64,000 bases of DNA, from contig NC_087084.1 of NCBI RefSeq assembly GCF_026151205.1, positions 6,441,538-6,505,537 of the forward strand. Direction: 5' to 3'. A program made the position numbers and the translations under genes. Below the pieces are notes generated by a model. That model saw nothing but the letters and a program-made list of their open reading frames with translations. It ran no database searches and was not told the DNA's origin. Within the stretch, counting starts at the first letter, position 1. Every line of letters starts with the position of its first letter. This DNA comes from Bolinopsis microptera (Eukaryota > Ctenophora > Tentaculata > Lobata > Bolinopsidae). Positions 1 through 11,100 of this stretch are shown piece after piece.

Positions 1-430
1 ATCGTTTTAATCATACCTTATCGATACTAAACGACATAATATGATTATTAATGTAGATACAGAGTCCCACAGATTAATATAAGCCTGGACGTGCACCATT
101 ATTAAATTTAAAGCCAACCTTGACGTATTGGATAATTGAACTGGTTTCAAGCACAGGTCGCTCTCAAAGTCACGATAAGCAGTGACATTTGGACTTTGGT
201 ACTTGAAACCTCTTCAAGCCTCCACTTACCATTGATATTGTTTAATTGTGCCGTAGAAATATATAATTGTTTTATTGGATAATTGTTTTATTAAATAAAT
301 TGTGTTATTAACAGGAATTAAGAGGAATTCTCAGAATCCCCTATCTAATATCCACGTACAAGAAACTCTCTATTTTCTCAAATGTTCATTAAATTCTGAG
401 TTCACTGACATCATTTCTCTCCTCTGTCAG
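1..430. other. Upstream intron or flank of the PTP gene
   Basis: AT-rich sequence with no exon I can support. It ends in a good acceptor (pyrimidine-rich, CTCTGTCAG) that opens the first visible phosphatase exon at 431, so it is most likely intron. The gene start lies further left, outside the window or in an exon I could not recognise. Confidence 0.5.
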
Positions 431-2678
431 GTATCTGAACGTGCTGCCAAACCCGCACTCTAGAGTTCTCCTTCCCGAGATGGGTTGTGATCCAACATCC
501 ACCTACGTCAATGCTAACTATATCAGGTGACATAAGACATCTTTTGCCAAGGAAGGGAAGACGGGGGGCAATTCTGATTCTTTCGAATTCGTTTTTCTCC
601 TTCCTCCTCTTTAGTCTTCGCTAACATGGTGCCGCGTTAAATTTCTACAGAACTTAACTGGTTCCTAAGATTTAGGGAGACATTCCCAAAGTTCTGGTTG
701 TGTTGAATAATTTAAACATTACCAACTACTCACCAGCCAATTTTAGTGAATTTTTCCACCCCTATAGCACCAATTAATAAAAGTTGTGCTGCATTTTTAT
801 GAAAGAGTTGTTATGAAACCGGAAACGTGCATGATAAATATGATCTCACAAGAAAGTGAGCTTAATGTAACTTGACATCTATTTCAGGGGTTATAAGCTG
901 ATTCCAAAGGAGTATGTCGCCACTCAAGGACCTCTACCCTCAACTTCATACGACTTTTGGAGACTGCTTTGGGAAGAGGTATAACTTCCTTGGATTTATT
1001 TCTCTGCAGAATATTCACCCAATCCTACTTCAAATTAATTCTTCGTTATAACGATACGCTTGGTGTCAGTTCTATCCTGTAATACCAGATATTTTAATCA
1101 GTGTTACTATGACATGTCCCTAACTATTCACGTGATTTCAGAGATGCCGCATTATTGTCATGACAACGGGGTTGATAGAAAACAGTCGGATGAAGTGTTG
1201 TTTGTATTGGCCCGCTACTGAAATCGGTAATTACATAATTAATTATGTGCATAATTCTGTTCATTTATTGAGAAGTTAAGGGTTAGTTAATCGATTACTT
1301 GATTAATTATTATAATATAAATTTTACCCATCAGGGCACACAATGAGATCTGGTGATATCGAGATAACCCAGTTAGGAATCTACCCGAGTAAATTCTATA
1401 CAATCTCCATCCTGAGAGTCAAAAAGGTGAGTGAGGAGGAGAGAGCAGTTGGAAAAGAGGAGGGAAATGATGAGGAGGCTGCGGAGGAGAAACCTAAAGA
1501 CGAGGAAAGAATACTTTATCACTTGTGGTAAATATCCTATTATTTAAAACATTTTTGTTTCACACTATGTGCTTTAAATATGCTTTTTCGTCCATTTTCC
1601 TAGCATGAAGTAGGTAAATCCACATTTATATGCCAAATATAAACCCTCTTCTTGCCATTATTCAGGTATCACTCGTGGCCAGATTTCGGGGTCCCTGAAG
1701 ACACAGGACCTTTCCTGGACTATGTGGAATGTGTGCGAGCTTTTAAAGATGTTTTGGAGAACGCGCCAGTTTTGGTGCACTGTTCAGCCGGCATCGGGAG
1801 AACCGGAACCTTCGTCTCTGTTAATTTAGGTGCGGCATCTTTTATCTTTATTATTCAAGTAAGCGTCATGTTTAGCTTGTTAATCCGGATGTGGCATGTT
1901 TTTAACTCAAATAATTTTCATGGATACAAATCTAACTCCCCTTATCCCAGGAATCGAGCAGTTCTTAGACAACGGCAAAGTGGACCCTCTAGGCTACATA
2001 TGCCAGCTCCGCCAGGACCGAGGTGGCATGATCCAGACCCTCGACCAGTACTCCTTCGTATACCGAGCACTGCATGCTTACCAGCTCCGAATAGCAGCAC
2101 GTGATCTCGAGAGCAAGGATAAAACTCTCATACGGTTTGGTCCCCACGAGCTGTTAGAGGACAATGTGTTGTTACCGGAGGGTATAAACTTACCGATAGT
2201 TGAGGACATGGAGGGTAGCCGGGTAGATCCTGATTTCATGAAGTGCTTAACTCAGACAATAAGATCAGTATCTAGGTACAGTGACAGTACCACTAGTATT
2301 AACAATATGAACGTTAAGGCGTCCTCAGAATCCCTCAACAGAGATCCGCCCACCCCGGGTTCCCCTCAAAATACCGCTTCTAGACCGTTGCTTGACAACG
2401 ATCCCAAACAGAAGCGCCGTTCCAAGGTAAAGTCCCTCTTTTTTCCGTTGACCCCACGGGATAAATCAAAAGGGGGCAGTACTACTAGCAGCACGCAAGA
2501 CTTGCGGAGTGCTGAATCGCCCCAGAGGTCACTTTCTCTAAACAATGTTAAGTTTTCTAAGAGCAAGGAAAACGTTTCCCTTTCGCCGAGAGTTTCTATT
2601 TCTAGTTCCCATAAAAGAGCTTCGATAGCATCCAGCAAATCTACCGGTACCGAATGTTCGATCAAAATAGAAAACTGA
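431..2678 (+). CDS. Non-receptor-type protein tyrosine phosphatase, 5'-partial
   Basis: Six exons join in frame: 431-526, 888-978, 1142-1226, 1335-1527, 1666-1829 and 1951-2678, about 451 residues after the missing 5' end. They encode most of a classical PTP domain, which removes phosphate from phosphotyrosine in cytoplasmic signalling. Visible are the NYIRGYKLIP substrate region, the WPD loop (SWPDFGVP), the P-loop [12 protein letters not shown] with catalytic Cys and Arg, and a Q-loop ([10 protein letters not shown]). The N-terminal pTyr-loop exon is absent. Two oddities: a Glu/Lys-rich insert of about 30 residues between beta-strands and WPD loop at 1428-1510, and a C-terminal tail of about 190 residues rich in Ser and basic residues with no transmembrane segment. 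The subfamily cannot be fixed by eye. Confidence 0.9.
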
Positions 2679-5196
2679 TGGTCAGAAAAAATGACGTCAT
2701 ACATTCATTATGACGTCATTGTGCTGTCAAACTATCTTCAAATCGGGTGTGTGCTCAGCTGATTAAATATGAATGTTATCTCCGGAGATTCCTGACTTGC
2801 TCGCTCTCATCTGAAATATGCGAAATATTTCAAATATGTGATGATATTAATATGTGAGCTGAATTTAACTGTGTGTTATACTGTCATGTTCTTGGAGGAA
2901 GGGCGAAAAATTGTTCCTGTGTGTCAAACAGACCCCTAATCTATACATCAACGAGATTTCTAAAAACCCTCAGTAAATTTACACTTTATTTTCGCCTGGA
3001 TTCACCCAGGCCACGTTCACCGAGTTTATTACTTTATTGATGTCAACCTGACCGGTATGTTTTTCATGCATTATCTGATCTACTCCTGGAAACCCAGGAA
3101 TTTTCAGTGCACTCAAAAGTTTTCAAATTGATTGTTTATATATGATACGTGTCTTACTTTTCTTTTAATAAGTTTTTTAAAAAATGATGACGAAGCTATA
3201 AATTCGTGGATTGAAAGGAATGTGTTTGCGGGGCATTTTGACTCTGGTACAGCAATTAATTTGTACCTTTTTTTTTGGTTCCGTAATTGTTGACAATTTT
3301 CCTATTTTTTCAAAGTTATGATTATAAATCTATCGGAAGTTATCATGAATCTATATCTGAAGATGATAATTGTATTTTAAAGTCATGTTTTCAAAGTTTG
3401 TGCTCCTGGATTATGTGGGTAGGGTTTGAAGTAGAACTCTGTTGATACAGTTTAACGGTCAGATCTCCCTGTTCAGAAAATAAAATGAAATTTACAATGC
3501 TCTTAACCATTTGATCTTGAATATTTTGCATTCTTCAGTTGGCGAGTTGATAATATCATTTCACACACTTACTCTAGACATCTAAATATTAGTTCTTCAG
3601 ACGCACAATTTCTTAAAAATATAGGCAGCTGTAAGAGGAAGATCTGACTGTGGATAAGTTAGTTTGGTGGGATTAATTTCCTGCTTCACACTTTTGTAGT
3701 GCCATTGACTGTCTAACTGAATTATTTGTTTCAAAGTTATTGATTGTTCTGTTTGATATTGAGCGTCATGACTGTCCTAGACCTTCAACTCCGCAACCTC
3801 ATTTATCGTTGAATTCCGCAAGGTTTAAATTGAAAGGATCGGGTGGTTTCACCCTTTCTGGTAGTTCAATTTGGTGAAGATTGCGACTTAAAATATCCTA
3901 TTTCATGGAACTTGTTGACTTCTTAAAATCGTATATTTTATTAATTATTGCATTGTGTAAATATTCACATTGATAAAATCAAATTTAACTTTGATTTAGT
4001 TGTTTCATTTTCTATAGAAAGTGATCATTGGACGTTAGAAAAAAAAGATAACTTGGATGAACTCTTCTCAAAACGTGATTCTAGTTCTACGGAAAAAGAA
4101 AATTACCAGGCCTAGTATTGCTAGTGTTCATCTCGGTTTCAGTGGATCCTTCGCAGTATCAAAAATAAGGAGAGTACAGATTTAAAATTTGAAGTCTGAT
4201 CAAGCATGTGACACTGCATCAACCAGGTAACTTTTAGGAACTTACCATTTGCATCATTGTTTTAACAGCTCCCACTCACACTGTCGTCATTAAAAACAGA
4301 CGCGTCACCAAGTTAACACATTGCTAATCATAAGAGCTGTGTTAATCATGCATTAGTCATTGCAATTATTATAATCAGGCATCAGCCACATCGTAATGTG
4401 ACGTCTAGCGTCCCATTGACCACTGCCACGTGACCTTTAGATTATCAACACAGCTAGAATTGCTTATGTCCCACATTTTGCTCCTTTATAAAGCTTTAAC
4501 ATGCTCTGTTTTTGTGCACGACAAAAGTGCAGCATCCGAAAGAAAGCTTGTTGCTAAAATACTACATCAAGTTTTAGAAAAAGTTTGTTCATGTTCTCGA
4601 GTACAACACTTTGTTTTCTGCACCACCGTCCTATCGAAATAAACCGTACTGAATAACCGGAACTTTAGGTAACCTCCGCTCCTTGTTTAAAATCTCTATA
4701 AGTTTTAACGGATGTTTTTGAATTTAGCATGTTAACATGGTTAAGTGTACACCAGCTGTAACTAAATATTTCGGTCTGATTCATTTGATGTTTATCTAGC
4801 TAGGCTAGGGTGTTGCTTCAATGCTTGATATCGATCAGTTGTGACCGTTGTGTACTTGTTACAGGACACATTGATAAGCGACTGTTGACCAACTCTTGTC
4901 TGCACTTTTTAGATAGTTTATTTTCTAATATTGTAAATTAGTATCCCTAGTTTGTTGCTTTATTTCAGCTTCTTACAGCTACAAGGTTCAGTGACCTTTC
5001 CTGACCAATTTGGCTTTGGGTACGGCAATTACTTTCATGAGCTGTTGCAGGCATAAAGCATACAACTGAACACATGTTTCTTTTGATGATAAGAATCTCC
5101 GATCAACTGGCCGATGCGAGTTAATTTTCTTATCAATCAACAAATAAGATTTTAAAATAATTTCACTAAACCAAATGTCTACAGTGTACTGGCACA
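2679..5196. other. 3' flank of PTP gene and intergenic sequence
   Basis: No convincing exon. Directly after the PTP stop are two perfect TGACGTCA (CRE/ATF) palindromes at 2692-2699 and 2711-2718. The rest is AT-rich. The short open frames at 4430-4642 and 4988-5197 show no recognisable domain, so I do not call them genes. Confidence 0.5.
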
Positions 5197-8100
5197 ATGT
5201 TGGGGACTATAACAGGAGAAAAGGATGAAGTAGATCCGATCACTATGATGCTGTATCACATTCACACACAACTGAACTTCAGGGAAGTCACCACGCTCTC
5301 AGCTATAGCAAACGTTCCACCACATCTCAGGTAATTGTTTCTACACTTAAATGTTAACAAAATATTGTCAAATGATTGCTATCTCCAGCTTATCTGTTGC
5401 TCCTACCAAAGGTCAAACAGCTACCAAAAAATGTTAGCTATTTGAACTTTGGAACAACAGATAAACAAGAGATAGCAATTATTTGACATTATTTTATCAT
5501 TACAATGATTAATGAACCTCTCTCATTTAAATGACCAACATATGAATACTGGCATGTGAAACGTTGTAATTGTAATCTGACTTAAATCCTCAGATATAAC
5601 ATTGAGGACGGATTAGATCTATTCTCGTATCTAACAGATGAGGACAAGATTCACAGTGATTACCTGGACATGCTATTCACCAGCATCAGACGACCTGATC
5701 TCGTTGATCACGTGCAAAGGTGAGCTTCATTTCCTCACATTATTTTAGATTGCATCCAAGTTAACTTTTAGTGAGGAAATCTATTAATATTATGTGCTAA
5801 TGTGGGGTTGGAGATTTTGCGGTGGGCGGTATGGCACTAAACGATCCGATTTGGAACCCAAATAAACTACAAGTCCAGATAATTTGAAAGATTTGATTTT
5901 AGAGGATTGTATTGCATATTGGTGGTCATTTCAATATCACGTATTGTATGATTGGGGATGAAATATTGGCTCATGATACTGATGCATTATGCATACTAGA
6001 AATTGTTATAAAAAAAGCTTTTATTACAAATGTCTAGAAAGAAAAGTATGAATATTTCTATAGACATGCATCTATTATTATTAGACATCAATAAATTGTT
6101 TCATAATTAAAATGCTTTTAGATACATCATCTCTTGTAGTTGTGACGGATATCGGAAAATATCTTTAAAAATGCTTCTTTACGTATGAATATACACGTTG
6201 ATATCAATTCCTATCAAATTTATAAAGCTACAAATTACTGCGACTGTATTTATCGGGTTCCAATTCTATACGAGTATATCTAATCATAATATTGATTCTT
6301 ACCCTTACCTCTACCTCTTAAAAGATTCTACAAAAGTGAGTGGAAGCAGTCAGCCTACGCGCATACTATGGAAACATTCCGTAAGACAGGAGAAATACTC
6401 CTGGTACCAAGGAACCAGTACAAAACTGTGGGTATCACTGAAGAGCATGATTACGATCTTTACCTTCACTACACTGATGCCGACAGGAAGTTTGCGGAGT
6501 ACCTTATCCAGGTGAGATTGTTGGACAGATCTTGATGTAAATATCACGAAATTCAAACATCCCTGGTAGCCTTGATTGCTAGACCTTTTTGTAGATTTGT
6601 GATGTTTTAAATCAACATGTTGTATGGTGGGCTGACAATCTAACTAAAACTTCTCGTCAATTAGTTGTAAGACAGATAATAGGGTTGCTCCAGTTTGAAA
6701 GATTTAAACCATAAATTCACTAAATACAGCTACTAAAAGAAGAGGGAGTAACGATTCTATCTGGGGACTTCAAGGAGATCTGGACGGAAGAACCGCTGAG
6801 ATGCAGATACTGTGTACCGATACTTAGCAAGTCGTACATCCAGCAGGATCTGACGGCAGAGCTCAACATTTTACTGGTTTGTGTGGTCTTCAAATTACTC
6901 AGTGGTATTACTATTGATTGGTAAATACTTGGACAGTAATTTAACTTATTATGGACGTCATCCATCCACACAGCTGTTTCGAAAACCACGAAAGTTGATA
7001 ATTGGGGGGGGGTGTAACCCAAAAAAACCCAATCCCAGTATGACCTTTTTCAGGGTAGGAGTTGGGTTTTTTTGGGTTTTTTACAAATTTTTCATTTGAA
7101 GGAAATAAAATCATGTAGGCACCTAGCAAAACAATTATCAGTACAACATCACTGTTGTTGTTTATCACTACAACATCACAATAGATATAATCGCTTAAAT
7201 ATCACCTAAAAGCAGTATTTTATTCACTGATGTGCTCAGAAGAAGTTGGCCATCCAGATATGATATCAGTCATATGTAATGCTCACTTCGATGGCCATGG
7301 CAAATTGAGTTAGTAGGGACGCAACTCACTGATGACCCCAACCCTGACCGCAACCGGTACGAGAGGAATAAAGCCTTTCTTCTCACCTTCACGATCTCTG
7401 TTTCCGTTTTCCTGATCATCCGCTTAACGAGAAACCATGCTCTATCTCCAACTGAAAGAATCTTGCAGTTACCATCAGCTGCGTGATCACATGTGATATT
7501 AAGTGATATCTTCGCTTGTTTATGGCCCTGGAGTCGCTAAAATCTTGACTGGGATGGCATTCGATCTCGCCCTCCATTGAGGCAAACCTCAACAGCCGTA
7601 TCATGATGCAGAGCATCACCATACACAGTTACTATTTTCGCCCATTCCTCTGATGAGTCAATATCCTCCACTTCCTCTTCTTCATCATCTGTTTCCGCTT
7701 CGTCACTCTCTGCTCCGTCAGAAGATGGTTGGAAAGACTCTCCTTCAAAGTTACAGTGTTCTTATCGCATCATCAAAATTTTTACAAGTAGGCAGGTGGT
7801 CTTTCAATGGTTGTGTGAAGCTTAGGTGGCCCAAGGCGTCACCGCTGGATAGAAGCTGGGTGGAAGCCCTGGTCTGATGTGAGGCTCCCAGAACTTTGAA
7901 AAGGGGTATCCTGCTGGTGCCCTCTTCCAGACACTCATCGGACAGCATGATGAAAGCCACTACCTCCACGTGGTGAAGACTGGATACTGGACAGGGGGTC
8001 CAGGCTAAAGGCAGGACGGTCGACGGGAGACATTGAGCCCCGGAAGTTCAATAATTTGATCTATTGACTCCTTAACTCTTGGTCTACAAGAGGCTTTGAG

Positions 8101-11100
8101 ACTCGTAAATCTTTACTGTGGATTGCACAGTAGCTAAAGAGGTGTTGGCTGTTACCCTGTTTAACCTAGTCTACTATGACCCAGCTAGACTGGACCACAC
8201 TCTGGTAGTCAGGATACGGCTCCCTATGCCCGGGGTACCGGGTAACGAGGTAGTCAGGGGAAGGGTTAGTCCCCGCTAAAGTGTAGCTCTGTTCTCACTC
8301 TAACCTCCTTATGCTTTGGGATAAAATCGGAAAGTCCCACACTGGAGCAGGTGACGATTGGGTAAGGATTACAACTGATGCTGTTTGGTAGAAAAAGGAA
8401 GTGTCACATTTGTCTTGTATAGCATATGTTCGTGCAATTACATGCTCAAGATACCCAAGATATTATGGTGAGAGTTAAAGATGGCTTTTGTTCAAGCGGA
8501 TTGCCTTAACCTTTTACTCTTTTAGTGGCGCAAGAGTTAAGAACACAATCCACTGCCAATGTGCAGGGGACTGCACAGGATTGTGAGCCAACTGAAAAGT
8601 CAAGATGAATCTTATCAACAGCTTAAGGGTTAAAGCCCCTTATTTTTCTAGTGGAAGTGGTTGCCGGGGTAATTACGCTGCTATTACAGAAGCTGATAAC
8701 TCGGTCTCCACAACACGACAACCTACTTCTACAGAAAGTCAAACAAGAAAACATCAAAAAAATATGAACATCAATTGTATTGTATCATGTAAAAGGACTG
8801 CTAAGGTTAGCACATTTAACATAAGAACAGCCAGAGAACAGCACAAACGCATCGAACTTGCAGAACTATTTTCTCGAATCAAACTGCACATCCTTGGCCT
8901 GCAAGAACATCATGTAGTGCATTCTGAGCCTACCAGGATAGAAAAGATGAACAAAGGGATTCATCTAGTGACCTCATCTGCGTGGAGAAACGCAGCTGGC
9001 GCTTCTAATGGGAGAGTAGGAATCATCTTGACGAGGACAGCATATGAGGCTATTTAAGTCTTATAAAATCTTACAGCGCAAGGATCCTTGCACCATGTCT
9101 TTCAATGGAAAGCGCAGGCTCACTGTCATCACATGCTACAGTCCTACAGAAGCCTCATCTGATGAGGAGGCAGAAAATCTCTTTTGTCTAAAACCAAGCA
9201 TCTTACTGTTAATTTAGTAGAAGAGGAGCCACACACAATAACTTCTAAGGACGGACATGCCTTAGAGGAAGTTGAGGATTTTTTCTACCCAGGAGCCTGG
9301 ATAAGTACAACAGAGCACGACTTTAGGGTACGCAAGGCCAAGGCATGGGCTGCCTACAACAAAATGAAGGCTATATGGAGGTCCAATTTGCGCCGAGATT
9401 TAAAGATCCGTCTGTTTCAAGGCTACAGTTGAATCAATCTTCCTGTATGGAACGGAAACGTGGACAATGACAGAATCTTTGAAAAGAATAGACGGATGTT
9501 ACAGTAAAATGCTTTGGATGGCCCTAAACGTGGACTGGAGAGAACATCGCACCAACAAATAGGTCTTTAAATCACTCCCAAGAGTTAGTTCGAAGATACA
9601 GGCCAGAAGAATGAGGTCGGCTGGGCAGAGATCCAGCGATATGATGACCTGGCAGTACACCAACTTCTCCTTCGGGAACCTAGCCATGGGACCAGAGGGA
9701 GGGGCAGACCACCGCTCACTTTCGTCGATAACCTAATAAGTGACACCGTACTCAAGAACACTGGGGAGATTAAGGAGCTTATGGCGGACAGAAAGCTTTG
9801 GAGACACATCATTGAGACTCGGACTCTGAAGCCGCCTTAAGTCAAGTAATTTAAGTCATGTGCTTTGACTTGCCCTTGACCTTCGTCATAGCCTCCTTCC
9901 ATGACATGGACAGGAGAACACATTTGCCACATTTGGCACATTTCCACTTTGTGCATTCATATGGATTATATCTCGATGATCGAGACATCCTGTTTGCTAT
10001 CGTGATAACATACTATCAATATAAACACACTCATATACTATGTAAACTATCTATTAAGTTAAGACATGAGAACAACACGTAGGTAAGACTCAGTGGGAAA
10101 TAATTCACATTCAATACAATTAATGAAATGGCTAGAATTTTGTTTAAATTTTGTTTAAAAAACCCAAAAAAAACCCAATCCCAGTATTACCTTTTCTTGG
10201 GTAGGAGTTGGGTTTTTTTGGGTTACACCCCCCCCCCCCCCCCCCCCCCCCCCATAATTGTACAATATTCCAATAATAATATCATTTTGAAAACAGAAGT
10301 AGATCTGGATGAATAACAAACTATTTATAGAATGACCGGGATCCCTCCAAAACTACAATTAATTCTCCACCGTCCCACACCAGGATCAAGAAATAAACCC
10401 CGGAGCCTCTCTGAAGAACATCATACCCATCCTAAACGGAGTTACTCCCAAATACCTATCAGACACCTGCCCTGGGCTGGAGAGTGTGGCTCAGTTCAGT
10501 TTCATCGGGGGAGTCGGCGAATACATCAAGCAGATCACTAGTATCATACATAACCGTGAGTGTGGATCTTAATGTTGCTCAAAATTTGGTTACAATTTTT
10601 TCAAGGATCAGGTTGTATCAAAATTGAATACGTAAATTGTAAAATGGTTCAGGTATTCTATGAAATGAATCGCGATGTAACTCAATGGGTTATCATACGT
10701 AAATGTAGTAGATTTTATCAGCTTATCTTTCTACTTTATTGATGCTCGATTATTGACCGCATATTCATGCGGACTTCAGACCCTAAGGGCTCATGTCCTT
10801 ATAAGGACTCATGACGTCAGTATTACTATTACAGGATTAAAGACGTCAGTAAGTAGATGGTATAAATGTGCAGCGACGCTACAGTGCACTTCCAAACATC
10901 AGTCAGGTATGTGTTCTTATGTATGTTAACACGATTTGTTTTTGGAGACAAGACATGTTCAACTGATAGACACAAATTGACTCAATAACTCACTTCCCCA
11001 GTTCAATTTTCTCTGATACAAAATTTCGCTTCAAACGGAATATAGTGCTGTGAGCTGTGACTACTGACCAGAATTCTCAAACAGCATGCTAACTTAGTAA

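Noticed and set aside
6881-7168. Short open frames over the start of the adaptor's intron 4
   Set aside because: They run into the G-tract hairpin repeat. The exon clearly ends at 6876 with a donor, and phase matches the exon at 10384.
7653-7969. Overlapping 72-74 codon frames in the adaptor intron
   Set aside because: No similarity to any family I recognise. They probably belong to LINE leader or old repeat sequence.
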